Origin: Chitinophagaceae bacterium
Lineage (GTDB): Bacteria > Bacteroidota > Bacteroidia > Chitinophagales > Chitinophagaceae
Direction: 5' to 3'
Assembly: GCA_019747705.1 (NCBI GenBank)
Contig: JAIEQM010000028.1
Location: 1 to 51,776 of the forward strand
Length of the DNA: 51,776 bases
Notes under the pieces: generated by a model
What the model saw: only the letters and a program-made list of their open reading frames with translations
Told to the model about the DNA's origin: nothing
The model's database searches: none
Part shown: positions 43,704 to 51,704 of the stretch, in pieces
Position numbering within the stretch: the first letter of the stretch is position 1
How the letters are laid out: each line of letters begins with the position of its first letter
Translations under genes and position numbers: made by a program

Positions 43704-43997
43704 ATGCAAATTCACGCAGTAATACAATACAAAAATCTATTGCAACACCTCGCCTCCATTATTGATGTGAGCGGATACAGGCATGATTACATTGCCAAAA
43801 AACTCGGAATAAAGCCGCAGAATTTCTCTGTAAAAAAACAACGGGTAAGCTGGACACCCGATGAGGTGGAAAAACTTCTTTCAATTGTTGCCAATGAAGA
43901 CGTAGAAGATTATTTAATGCTTCAACACATGCGTTCACTTGAAAACGAAGAAACCATCAGCCTGGACGCTTTCAAAAAAGAAATGGGATGGAAGTAA
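43704..43997 (+). CDS. Putative antitoxin with HTH-like domain
   Basis: 97 residues. The central part, SGYRHDYIAKKLGIKPQNFSVKKQRVSW split over the turn, resembles a helix-turn-helix, and the acidic C-terminus (NEDVEDYLML, LENEETISLDAFKKEMGW) is of the kind that covers a toxin. Its last 10 bases overlap the start of a RelE-like toxin gene, the usual antitoxin-toxin order. The family is not certain. Confidence 0.65.
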   Translation: MQIHAVIQYKNLLQHLASIIDVSGYRHDYIAKKLGIKPQNFSVKKQRVSWTPDEVEKLLSIVANEDVEDYLMLQHMRSLENEETISLDAFKKEMGWK

Positions 43998-44267
43998 TTG
44001 TTAAAAAGAATTTTCTGAAAGAATTAAAAGGCACCCCCCAAACATATACAGCAATCTGTAAAAGAAATTGTAACTGAAGTATTGCCCCGTGCTAAAAGCC
44101 TTGAATCTTCCGGTCTTGATTACAAAAAGATGGATGGCCAAAAGAAAGGGGAGAGTTATTACCGGATAAGAGTTGGAGATTGGCGTATTGGTTTGGAGTA
44201 TCTTCATCCAAAAATTATTGTAATTACTGTGCTTCACAGGGGAACGATTTATAAAAAATTTCCATAA
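43988..44267 (+). pseudogene. RelE-like toxin, frameshifted at a C6 run
   Basis: The first part reads MEVIVKKNFLKELKGTP from ATG 43988 and then runs into a stop codon (near 44059). Shifting frame after a run of six C (near 44034-44039) continues as KHIQQSVKEIVTEVLPRAKS, then YYRIRVGDWRIGLEYLHP and LHRGTIYKKFP, the typical RelE/ParE core and C-terminus. With five C the frame would be intact at about 92 residues. It may be a true mutation, phase variation or a sequencing error in the homopolymer. With a broken toxin the pair would be inactive. Confidence 0.7.
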
Positions 44268-44286
44268 AACAGAAAATCAATAAGGC

Positions 44287-44456
44287 ATTTATGTAATGCT
44301 TTCATCTGCAGCATCCATCCATTACAAAATCACTCTTTATGAAACAATGGATGCATCTGCTGCTGCTTGTACTGCCTTTTACAATTTCAGCACAAACAAC
44401 AAAACGTACTGCCGTAGAAACCAAAATGGAAAAAGTTACCGTGTTTCTCAAAGGTG
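44287..44456 (+). pseudogene. Truncated 5' copy of the DUF4139 gene
   Basis: About 170 bp that match 47182-47352, the 5' flank and first 40 codons of the complete gene at 47235. The fragment reads MKQWMHLLLLVLPFTISAQT and ends after VFLKG, where the likeness stops. The two copies differ by several, partly silent, changes, so the duplication is not recent. It forms the left border of the bacteriocin island. 44457-44660 shows no gene. Confidence 0.8.
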
Positions 44457-44660
44457 TGTTGTTACTTAATTTAATGGCTAAAAGATACCTTATTATTCAC
44501 GCCAAATACTGGCTGTACAGGAAAAACCCTTACTTCGTATCATAGATTTATTTACGACAACTAAACGTATTAAATGTGGGCGGCTTATTAACCCGAGCTT
44601 TTATTTTTGTCGAACAAAGGTGCAAAAACAAAATCCCTTCACCAAAAGCACAAGTTATTA

Positions 44661-45062
44661 TTATTTGCTCAGAAACGTAATCATTCGATCCATTAGATGA
44701 TTTTGCTTTTCAATCAACACAGGTATTAATTCTACTAATTTCTGAATACTTTTACTTTGCTCATCATCAGTTACTTGTAAAGTACTATTATGAAGCGCTA
44801 CTGGCGAATGATTGCCGTTTTTTACGTTATAAAAAATTGCAGAGTCAATCAATTCAGCAATAGATGTTTCCAATATATCAGCTATGTCCTTAAGCCGTTC
44901 AATAGTTAAACTCGTTTCTCCCCTTTCAATTTTTCCATAAGCATTTTCGCTTATACCAAGTTTTGCAGCTATTTCAAGCCTTTCTATTCCTCTGGTTTGC
45001 CGTTTAATCCTTATTTTATCTCCGATATTTTTGTAAAAAAATCCACGGCTACCAAAATACAC
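44661..45062 (-). CDS. XRE-family helix-turn-helix regulator
   Basis: 133 residues. The HTH_3 domain lies at about 13-70: IGDKIRIKRQTRGIERLEIAAKL (split), GISENAYGKIERGETSLTIE and RLKDIADILETSIAELI. The C-terminal part (SIQKLVELIPVLIEKQNHLMDRMI) may form a coiled coil. No ATG is found before the HTH, so the GTG at 45060-45062 is the likely start. It is divergent from the bacteriocin-like gene across 133 bp, which makes it the candidate regulator. CAAAATACA occurs twice, 21 bp apart, at 45053 and 45074, near its start. Confidence 0.85.
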   Translation of the reverse strand: MYFGSRGFFYKNIGDKIRIKRQTRGIERLEIAAKLGISENAYGKIERGETSLTIERLKDIADILETSIAELIDSAIFYNVKNGNHSPVALHNSTLQVTDDEQSKSIQKLVELIPVLIEKQNHLMDRMITFLSK

Positions 45063-45082
45063 ACTTTAAAGCACAAAATACA
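45053..45082. promoter_or_regulatory. Direct repeat CAAAATACA at the regulator start
   Basis: Two identical 9-bp words begin at 45053 and 45074, two helical turns apart, at the start of the XRE gene and in the divergent intergenic region. They could be an autoregulatory operator; on the minus strand TGTATTTTG also resembles a -7 box. Confidence 0.3.
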
Positions 45083-45195
45083 ATTACAATTTTTCTTCTT
45101 TTCGGTTTTCCTGCGCTATTTTTATTAAGGTAATCAGTGGGCAATCCTGAAACCACTTAAAAAAGAAGTAGGGATAAAATTTAAAAGTGTCTATT

Positions 45196-45786
45196 ATGAA
45201 AAAGTATCTGGGATTTTTGATTGCTAGTTTCTTAATTGTTGGAGCCTCTTGCTCTAAACAGGGAAATGCTGATATTGAAACAAATGATTTGACAGCACAG
45301 GTGCTTCAGTTAAAAACAACTGAGGCACAAAGAATTACTTTTGCTGAGATATTAACACCTTCTCAGAAGAATCAAGTTTGGCAGTCTCGTATTAACAAAA
45401 TGATAAAAGAGAATACTCTTACAGATATTCAAAAGGGTTTAATGCTTGAATTAAAACAAAAGTTAAATATCACGATTTTTGAAAGTAACTCAAAACGGGA
45501 TGAATTTATGAGTAGCTTTGTTTTAGATTGGCAAAAGCGAGCGATACCAGTTATTGGATATGATTTGCTGTTTAAATATTTGGCTAATATTGATGATGTT
45601 CAAACAAAAGAGTCCTTAGCCGCAAGGAGCGGATGTAATTGCAACAGTACAAGTTCTTTTTCATGTATTGGAAGGAACGAGTGTGATAACCCTGCTTGTA
45701 ATAGTTCAGATTCGGGTTGCGGTTTTCTTTGGTTATATGAATGTAATGGTCGTTGCACCCTATCAGGAGGTCCAAAAACTCTTTAA
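45196..45786 (+). CDS. Fulvocin C-like bacteriocin precursor
   Basis: 196 residues. A signal peptide with lipobox-like VGASCSKQ is followed by a mostly helical precursor region (about 25-140) and a C-terminal cysteine-rich part (about 145-190) with eight cysteines at 147, 149, 157, 163, 168, 175, 183 and 187. The order C-x-C, a C-x5-C-like middle, GCG, then W-x-Y and CNG matches the myxobacterial bacteriocin fulvocin C, a 45-residue disulfide-rich peptide. I recall related Bacteroidota proteins being named fulvocin C-related. The start is the ATG at 45196; an upstream GTG at 45187 is less likely. The next two genes encode a thioredoxin-type membrane protein and a DUF1573 lipoprotein, co-directional, and the regulator is divergent. 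Release of the peptide by cleavage near residue 144 is inference. Confidence 0.8.
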   Translation: MKKYLGFLIASFLIVGASCSKQGNADIETNDLTAQVLQLKTTEAQRITFAEILTPSQKNQVWQSRINKMIKENTLTDIQKGLMLELKQKLNITIFESNSKRDEFMSSFVLDWQKRAIPVIGYDLLFKYLANIDDVQTKESLAARSGCNCNSTSSFSCIGRNECDNPACNSSDSGCGFLWLYECNGRCTLSGGPKTL

Positions 45787-45823
45787 GAAGTTAAATCAAT
45801 CAAAGCATGTTATTATAATAAAG

Positions 45824-46720
45824 ATGAAAAGGGGGGTATTTTTTTTATTAGTAGGAGCAAGTTGTTTATTTTTTTTTGTTGAAAGATATTTGTTCAATGG
45901 AATTGGGTTAAAGCCCTTGTATTTGGCATATTTGGTAACCTTTTCAGTATACTTTCTTGGCTCTTTCTTACTGTTTAAATTCCTGAAAGGGATACCCCCT
46001 TTTTTTATTGGTAGCGTCCTTTTAACTCCGCAAATTGTAGTGTTATTTTTCGTGTTATTTACAAAGGAGTTACATTTTCGTATTCCGTCCGTTTATCCTT
46101 CTGCCACCTTTATTGTTCTTGCAGGTATAACTTTAGGATATTTTCTAATCCGGGAAAAATATATAACTGCTTTACTGTCATTTTTTCTTTCAGCAATTCT
46201 TGTTTATCTGTATTATTTCTTTTGGGTAATTCCATCTTTAATTAATAATGCTAATAAAAGAAATATAAACGAAAGCGTACAGCCATACATTTTTTTTTCA
46301 CTTAAAGATAAAGATGGTGCTTCTTTTCAGACTATACCTATTAATGGAAAGATTTTATATTTTGAATTTTGGTTCAGAGACTGCTTTCCATGCTGGAATA
46401 AAATGGCTACAATTGAAAAACTAACGAATACTTATAAAAATGATAGTCAGGTTGCAATCTATTCAGTAAATGCGGGCAATATAGATAGTTTTGAAGTGTT
46501 CAAAAACGAAGTTGAGAAAGAGGGTGTATATAAGCAATTAATAAACCTATACGATTCAGCAGGACTATTTGCGAAGCAGTTTGATATTAAAGCTTATCCT
46601 GTTGATGTAATTATATATAAAAATAAAATTGTCAGGGTTTTTAATGGCTGGCAGGTTGATATGGAAAAAGAATACTTGAAACAAACAATTAAAATACTGA
46701 ACAAACTAAAAAAGGAATAA
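45824..46720 (+). CDS. Membrane protein with C-terminal TlpA-like thioredoxin domain
   Basis: 298 residues. The N-terminal half has about five membrane spans (within residues 5-140). The C-terminal half (about 150-298) is a TlpA/redoxin-type domain outside the cytoplasm, with the active site RDCFPCWNKM (cysteines 187 and 190) and the cis-proline in IKAYPVDVII. It starts at ATG 45824, 37 bp after the precursor gene; the frame is open further upstream but overlaps the precursor. Its stop overlaps the next start by one base. Position suggests a role in making or keeping the disulfides of the precursor or protecting the producer; neither is shown by sequence. Confidence 0.85.
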   Translation: MKRGVFFLLVGASCLFFFVERYLFNGIGLKPLYLAYLVTFSVYFLGSFLLFKFLKGIPPFFIGSVLLTPQIVVLFFVLFTKELHFRIPSVYPSATFIVLAGITLGYFLIREKYITALLSFFLSAILVYLYYFFWVIPSLINNANKRNINESVQPYIFFSLKDKDGASFQTIPINGKILYFEFWFRDCFPCWNKMATIEKLTNTYKNDSQVAIYSVNAGNIDSFEVFKNEVEKEGVYKQLINLYDSAGLFAKQFDIKAYPVDVIIYKNKIVRVFNGWQVDMEKEYLKQTIKILNKLKKE

Positions 46721-47106
46721 TGAAAAAATATATTAGTTTAGTGTTTATTTCCTTATATTTTCTATCTTCCTGTACTTCTGCCACAGGTGATGGCCTCCTT
46801 GTTTTGGAGTCTTCATATAATAATACAGATACCATTGATCAAAGTGGTATTGTTGAAAGGAAATACTTAGTAAGAAATAAAGGCAAAGCGCCTAGTAATA
46901 TATTAAATATTGTGTCTTCATGTGGGTGTACTACGTCATCAGAGAATTATAAGAGAATACTGAAACCAAACGATACTACACATATTATCATCACATATAA
47001 ACCAATGCGTAACGATTCTGCAAATGTTACGAAAGCAATTGTAATTCAAAATGACAGCAAATCTCCTTTGCTGGAAATTAGCCTTTCTGTATTTGTAAAG
47101 AGATAA
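46720..47106 (+). CDS. DUF1573 lipoprotein
   Basis: 128 residues with lipobox (YFLSSCTSA). The domain, an Ig-like fold of the DUF1573 family, has SSCGCTTSSENYKRILKPND, split only by my cut, then HIIITYKPMRNDSANVTKAI and KSPLLEISLSVFV. DUF1573 proteins are often found next to redoxin genes in Bacteroidota. The start overlaps the upstream stop codon by one base (TAATG), so translation is coupled. It is the last gene of the bacteriocin-like operon. Confidence 0.88.
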   Translation: MKKYISLVFISLYFLSSCTSATGDGLLVLESSYNNTDTIDQSGIVERKYLVRNKGKAPSNILNIVSSCGCTTSSENYKRILKPNDTTHIIITYKPMRNDSANVTKAIVIQNDSKSPLLEISLSVFVKR

Positions 47107-47181
47107 AATCCTTGCGCTTTTGATCATCTGCCAACCCCATAGGCCCGATTCATTTACTTTTTCACTCGGAACATTATTTAA

Positions 47182-47352
47182 ACTTTATGTAATTTTTCAG
47201 CCCACTGCATCCATCCATTACAAAATCACTCTTTATGAAACAATGGATGCATCTGCTGCTGCTTGTACTCCCTTTTACAATTTCAGCACAAACCACAAAA
47301 CGGGTAACTCTAGAAACAAAAATGGAAAAAGTAACTGTGTTTCTCAAAGGCG
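47182..47352 (+). repeat. Right copy of the island's flanking direct repeat
   Basis: Matches 44287-44456: TTTATGTAAT, then TGCATCCATCCATTACAAAA and onward to TGTTTCTCAAAGG. It covers the 5' end of the intact DUF4139 gene. Confidence 0.8.
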
Positions 47353-49124
47353 CACAGGTGTTACGTACAGGCAAACAACTGATTAATAACGGTAAACAGG
47401 AAATTGTTTTCCGTGGCATTAGTACCGATATTGAAAAAAACAGTGTACAGGTAAAAGCAGATGGCAAACTCACCGTGCTCTCTGTAAAAGTGCAGCGTGA
47501 TTTTTTAAATGAACAGGAAGTAAGAGAGGAAATCAAAGACCTGCAAACCAAACAGGAACAACTGGAAGATAAAAAAGCCGCCACTCAAAAAATGCTGGAA
47601 GTGTTTAAGCAGGAAGAAAACATGCTCATTAAAAACCAGCAGATAGGCGGCACCATCGTTACATTAAAACCGGAAGAGCTGCGTCAATCACTGGAATTTC
47701 AAAGAACAAGATTAACAGAAGTGCTGAAAAAGCAACTGGAGCTGGGAAAAGAAATTGAGCAGATGGATAAGGAACAGGCAAAGCTTGCCAGCCAGTTACG
47801 GGAATTGAATCAGAAAAAAGATTTGTCCACCAATGAAATTGTATTGCTGGCCGATGTAAAAGAAAATGCAATTGTTCCTTTTGAAATTACATACCTCGTT
47901 AAAAAAGCAGGGTGGTATCCCAGTTATAATATTCGTGTAAAAGATGTGGTAAGCCCTTTAACTATTGAAATGAATGCCAATGTATATCAAACAAGTGGTG
48001 AAGGATGGAATAATGTAAAGCTCATTTTATCAACCGGTAACCCTAATGAAAACAACACCAAGCCCGAAATAAAGCCCTGGTATTTGTATTATGTAGATGG
48101 CAGCCTGGCCAATTACCGTCAATACATGCTGGGCAATGAAGGGCAAATGCTCATGGGAAGAATTACAGATGATAAAGGAATGCCTTTGGCAGGAGCAACA
48201 GTTCAGTTAAAAGGAACAGTTACGGGTACATCAACAGATGCCAATGGTGTTTATAAAATAAAAGCAAATGGATTCAACCAAACACTTTCTGTTTCTTATG
48301 TGGGGTTTGAGCAATATGAATTTAATTCTGGTAACCAGTTTGTAAATGTTAGCCTCAGGCCCTCAGATAAGAATTTACAAGAAGTAGTAGTGGTAGGATA
48401 TGGCACATCACGGGATCAGGATTTAGCAGGTTCCGTTTCCGGTGTTCAAATAAGAGGCGCTTCTACTTTTAAGGAACGAAAGCAAATTCCTGTTCAAGTA
48501 GTCACCACCTATCAACCCACCACCACCCAATATGAAATTGATGAAGTAACCACTATCAACAATGATGGAAAAATGAACACCATCAGCATTCATGAAAACA
48601 GTATTGCTGCATATTATGAATATTACACAGCGCCCAAACTGGAAGAAGCTGCCTATCTCACAGCTAAGCTCACCAACTGGCAGGACTTGAATTTAATACC
48701 CGGTGAAACCAATTTGTTTTTTGAAGGCACATATCTCGGCAAATCTTATTTAGACCTCAGCAGTGGCAGCGATACACTTTCATTATCATTGGGCATTGAT
48801 AAAGGAATTGTAGTAAAACGTACTATGCTCAAAGAATTCAGCAATAAAAAGTTTCTGGGCAGCAACAGAACTGATTACAGGCATTTTGAACTTACGGTGC
48901 GTAACAATAAAACAGTTCCGGTAAATATTATTATTGAAGACCAGTTTCCTATTTCGCCCCAAAAAGAAATTGAAGTGGGTGATGCGAAATATGAAGGCGC
49001 TAAAATAGATGAGGATACAAAAATTATTACCTGGTCTTATATTGTTGAATCGAAGCAACAAAAGAAAATGGAGTTGAAATATTCGGTAAAATATCCAAAA
49101 GAAAAACACTTACAGTTGGATTAA
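47235..49124 (+). CDS. DUF4139 (MuiA-like) protein with inserted CarboxypepD_reg-like domain
   Basis: 629 residues, exported (signal peptide ending TISAQ). The N-terminal DUF4140-type domain (about 20-120) is followed by a long coiled coil (about 95-200), the DUF4139 barrel, and at about 310-385 an inserted carboxypeptidase regulatory-like domain: ITDDKGMPLAGATVQLKGT, VSYVGFEQYEF, and LQEVVVVGYGT, as at the start of SusC-type receptors. The DUF4139 domain resumes and ends with VESKQQKKMELKYSVKYP. Members in Proteobacteria were named mucoidy inhibitor A. Role unknown. Its 5' end is duplicated 2.9 kb upstream. Confidence 0.85.
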   Translation: MKQWMHLLLLVLPFTISAQTTKRVTLETKMEKVTVFLKGAQVLRTGKQLINNGKQEIVFRGISTDIEKNSVQVKADGKLTVLSVKVQRDFLNEQEVREEIKDLQTKQEQLEDKKAATQKMLEVFKQEENMLIKNQQIGGTIVTLKPEELRQSLEFQRTRLTEVLKKQLELGKEIEQMDKEQAKLASQLRELNQKKDLSTNEIVLLADVKENAIVPFEITYLVKKAGWYPSYNIRVKDVVSPLTIEMNANVYQTSGEGWNNVKLILSTGNPNENNTKPEIKPWYLYYVDGSLANYRQYMLGNEGQMLMGRITDDKGMPLAGATVQLKGTVTGTSTDANGVYKIKANGFNQTLSVSYVGFEQYEFNSGNQFVNVSLRPSDKNLQEVVVVGYGTSRDQDLAGSVSGVQIRGASTFKERKQIPVQVVTTYQPTTTQYEIDEVTTINNDGKMNTISIHENSIAAYYEYYTAPKLEEAAYLTAKLTNWQDLNLIPGETNLFFEGTYLGKSYLDLSSGSDTLSLSLGIDKGIVVKRTMLKEFSNKKFLGSNRTDYRHFELTVRNNKTVPVNIIIEDQFPISPQKEIEVGDAKYEGAKIDEDTKIITWSYIVESKQQKKMELKYSVKYPKEKHLQLD

Positions 49125-49134
49125 ACGACTGGTA

Positions 49135-49199
49135 AAACCTCCGGGATTTTAAAAATATCTTTCCAAGAATCATCCTGCCAGCAAAAATCCCGGAGGTTT
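49135..49199. repeat. 65-bp palindromic element, copy 2
   Basis: The same element as at 43572-43636 (61 of 65 identical), with ends AAACCTCCGGGATTTT and AAAATCCCGGAGGTTT. It lies 11 bp after the DUF4139 stop codon, where it could also end transcription. Confidence 0.85.
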
Positions 49200-49296
49200 A
49201 AAAGCAATAATGTTCAATTGATGATGTAGCAGATTTTTTAAAATAGTTCAAATGCGTCGCTCCTCTGCTTTGGAGAGAGATAAGAGAGTGAGGCTT

Positions 49297-49848
49297 TCAA
49301 TTCAATTGCGGATCAATCGGGTAATGAATCAGTTGTTCGTATTCCCCGCCCATTTGCAGCAATGATTTTTTCCAGATGCTTTGCTCATCACGGTCAAACA
49401 CAAGTGGCGTGCTGGCAGTAACAGTAAGCCAGCTTTTTTCTTTGATTTCTGCAGCCAGTTGCCCGCTGCTCCAGCCACTGTAACCAAGATAGAAACGAAC
49501 TTTGGAAGTATTCAATTGATTGTTTAGTAATAGATCACTAATGAGTTCAAAATCGCCGCCCCGGTAAATACCATTGGCAATTTCCTGTGAGCCGGGAATT
49601 TGCTGCGGAAGCTGATGAATAAAATGCAGCGTATCCGTTTGTACCGGTCCGCCATAATAAACAGGAACGGTAATGCCTTCAAGGTGTGTAATTAAATCGC
49701 CGAGTGTATGTTCTGTTTTCCGGTTGAGCACCAAACCAAAACTTCCTTCCTCCGTATGTTCACAAAGAAGCGCCACGGTACGCATAAAGTTGGGATCTTT
49801 AAGAAAGGGGTCTGAAATGAGTAGTATGCCGCTGCCGGGTTCAATCAT
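49297..49848 (-). CDS. YqgE/AlgH-family protein
   Basis: 183 residues. The family signature is seen at the N-terminus: GSGILLISDPFLKDPNFMRT, then LLCEHTEEGSFGLVLNRKTE, and later VRFYLGYSGWSSGQLAAEIK. Members are conserved, cytosolic and of uncertain function; AlgH was linked to alginate control in Pseudomonas. It starts at ATG 49848. It is divergent from the histidine kinase gene downstream. Confidence 0.93.
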   Translation of the reverse strand: MIEPGSGILLISDPFLKDPNFMRTVALLCEHTEEGSFGLVLNRKTEHTLGDLITHLEGITVPVYYGGPVQTDTLHFIHQLPQQIPGSQEIANGIYRGGDFELISDLLLNNQLNTSKVRFYLGYSGWSSGQLAAEIKEKSWLTVTASTPLVFDRDEQSIWKKSLLQMGGEYEQLIHYPIDPQLN

Positions 49849-49984
49849 AACTTTAAATTACGGTTCATTTCTGAAACCAAAACAATTTCTTTGATGGTTT
49901 TTGCAGCGCTTCGGTAACCCTTGCAAAGAGACGTTAAAAAAACAGCCCCTGGAACATTTAGCAGCTCAAATCCTTTGTACTGGC

Positions 49985-49992
49985 TATTTTTG
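49985..49992 (+). promoter_or_regulatory. -7 promoter box TATTTTTG
   Basis: Fits TAnnTTTG and lies 28 bp upstream of the kinase ATG at 50021. Confidence 0.4.
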
Positions 49993-50020
49993 CACACCGG
50001 GTAAAACCTCAACTGTTTGT

Positions 50021-51361
50021 ATGCAGCTAAAAAAAGTATTTCCTGCCATTATTGCTTTAATCACCCTCTCACTGCTGGGAATTATTATTGTACAGGTATC
50101 CTGGATTAAAACACAGGCTGCACTAAAAGAAGATCAGCTGGTGTTAAAAATGTATGATGTAACACAGGAAGTGGGAGAGGAACTCATTTCACAAACGGGC
50201 AGCAAGTTTAACAGTGTGGTGCCAATGCCCAATATGAAATTTCCCGGCGATTCCTATGATATGTACAAACAGTATTCAGTGGGTAACCGTTTTACACAGT
50301 TTGAAATCAAAGAAAAAATTACCAAAGCTTTTTTAAGACATGGGTTAAAAGATACCAAATTTGAATTTGCAATTGCCAGTGCAAGTGATAACATATTTGT
50401 TCACTATCCTGTAAAGACAGCAAGGTTTATGGAAATGGCTATTGACTCTGTGCATAATAAAAAAAGTCTTTACCCTTTAAACCCTGCAGGCGGCAGCTTG
50501 CTGGAAAGCCTGGCGCCTGAAGAAGTTTTAATGATTGTGGTTCCTGATTTTAAAAGCTACATCTTTCAATCACTCGGGTGGATGATTGCGGGCTCCATCT
50601 TCTTTACCATTGTTATTATCACTGCTTTTTTCTTAACGCTCAATACATTGCTCCGCCAGAAAAAACTGAGTGAAATGAAAACTGATTTCATTAACAATAT
50701 GACGCATGAACTTAAAACACCACTTGCCACAATTTCACTGGCGGTGGATGCACTCAAGAACGAAAAAGTGCTGGCCAATGATGAAAAGCGGGGTTATTTC
50801 ACCCAGATGATCCGTGATGAAAACAAACGCATGAACAAACATGTGGAAACGATTTTGCAGGCCGCACAAATGGAACGGAATGAAGTGCAGCTCAACAAAA
50901 AAGATATTCATGTGCATGAAGTGATTCAAAAAGTAATGGATAACCTGCAGTTGCAAATACAGGAAAAGAACGGAAAAGTGGAACTGCAGATGAATGCCAC
51001 TAATGATGTAATGGAGGCAGATGAAGTGCATTTTACCAACCTCATTAATAATCTCCTGGATAATGCGGTGAAGTATTCCAAAGATGATGCACTGCTCGTA
51101 AAGGTTTCAACAAAAAACACCGGTAAAAATATCCGTATTGCAGTGGAAGATAACGGCATTGGTATGAGCAAGGAGACAGTAAACCGGGTGTTTGAAAAAT
51201 TCTACCGGGCGCATACGGGTAATGTGCACAATGTAAAAGGTTTTGGTTTGGGATTGAGTTATGTAAAAACTATGACAGAAGCGCATGATGGAAAAATAAA
51301 AGTGGAAAGCGTATTGGGCAAGGGCAGTACGTTTATTGCGGAGTTTCCGTTGAAGAAATGA
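50021..51361 (+). CDS. Sensor histidine kinase (HisKA)
   Basis: 446 residues. Two membrane spans (VFPAIIALITLSLLGIIIVQV and, near 185-207, LGWMIAGSIFFTIVIITAFF) enclose a periplasmic domain of about 155 residues. The kinase core has TDFINNMTHELKTPLATISL (phospho-accepting His), the N box NLINNLLDNAVKYS, and DNGIGMS, GFGLGLSYVKTM and GKGSTFIAEFP. No HAMP domain is evident. The frame is open to 49901, but ATG 50021 gives the proper N-terminal span. No response regulator gene follows; the next gene overlaps by 4 bp (ATGA). Confidence 0.92.
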   Translation: MQLKKVFPAIIALITLSLLGIIIVQVSWIKTQAALKEDQLVLKMYDVTQEVGEELISQTGSKFNSVVPMPNMKFPGDSYDMYKQYSVGNRFTQFEIKEKITKAFLRHGLKDTKFEFAIASASDNIFVHYPVKTARFMEMAIDSVHNKKSLYPLNPAGGSLLESLAPEEVLMIVVPDFKSYIFQSLGWMIAGSIFFTIVIITAFFLTLNTLLRQKKLSEMKTDFINNMTHELKTPLATISLAVDALKNEKVLANDEKRGYFTQMIRDENKRMNKHVETILQAAQMERNEVQLNKKDIHVHEVIQKVMDNLQLQIQEKNGKVELQMNATNDVMEADEVHFTNLINNLLDNAVKYSKDDALLVKVSTKNTGKNIRIAVEDNGIGMSKETVNRVFEKFYRAHTGNVHNVKGFGLGLSYVKTMTEAHDGKIKVESVLGKGSTFIAEFPLKK

Positions 51362-51645
51362 AGATTCCCCGTTGGATATATCAATTAATAACCCGCATGT
51401 TCCTTTGGATTCTGGTAGTTTTTATTGGAATAAAAGCGTATAGCGATGAGTCTTATGGAAATCGTTTTGGAATACTTTCTTTTTATGAACATGGATGGTT
51501 TTATCTTTTAGTGATTGTTCTGCTGGTAGTAATAGTTTTGGATATCAGAGGATATTATGAAAAGAAAAAAATACATCATTTTCTGCCAACCGTTACAGCT
51601 TTCCCGCCCATGTTGGTATGCTTAAGTTGCACAACAGATGAATAA
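51358..51645 (+). CDS. Small membrane protein of unknown function
   Basis: 95 residues with two predicted spans (MFLWILVVFIGIKAY and WFYLLVIVLLVVIVLDIRGY) and a third hydrophobic C-terminal stretch (TAFPPMLVCLSC). It starts within the kinase stop codon (ATGA overlap), so it is translationally coupled and might act with the kinase. No family is recognised. Confidence 0.65.
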   Translation: MKIPRWIYQLITRMFLWILVVFIGIKAYSDESYGNRFGILSFYEHGWFYLLVIVLLVVIVLDIRGYYEKKKIHHFLPTVTAFPPMLVCLSCTTDE

Positions 51646-51677
51646 AGAGCAAAAGCGCAGTAATGCACACTGCCCGC

Positions 51678-51704
51678 CGTTGTTGTGTCTCCCGACCAAC
51701 AACG
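51678..51704. terminator. Hairpin after the last plus-strand gene
   Basis: CGTTGTTG (51678-51685) and CAACAACG (51697-51704) are perfectly inverted with an 11-base loop. There is no T run. A minus-strand frame reading TLLRRNEESLKNKRAMA and ending at a stop at 51721-51723 may be the tail of a convergent gene cut by the window end. Confidence 0.4.
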
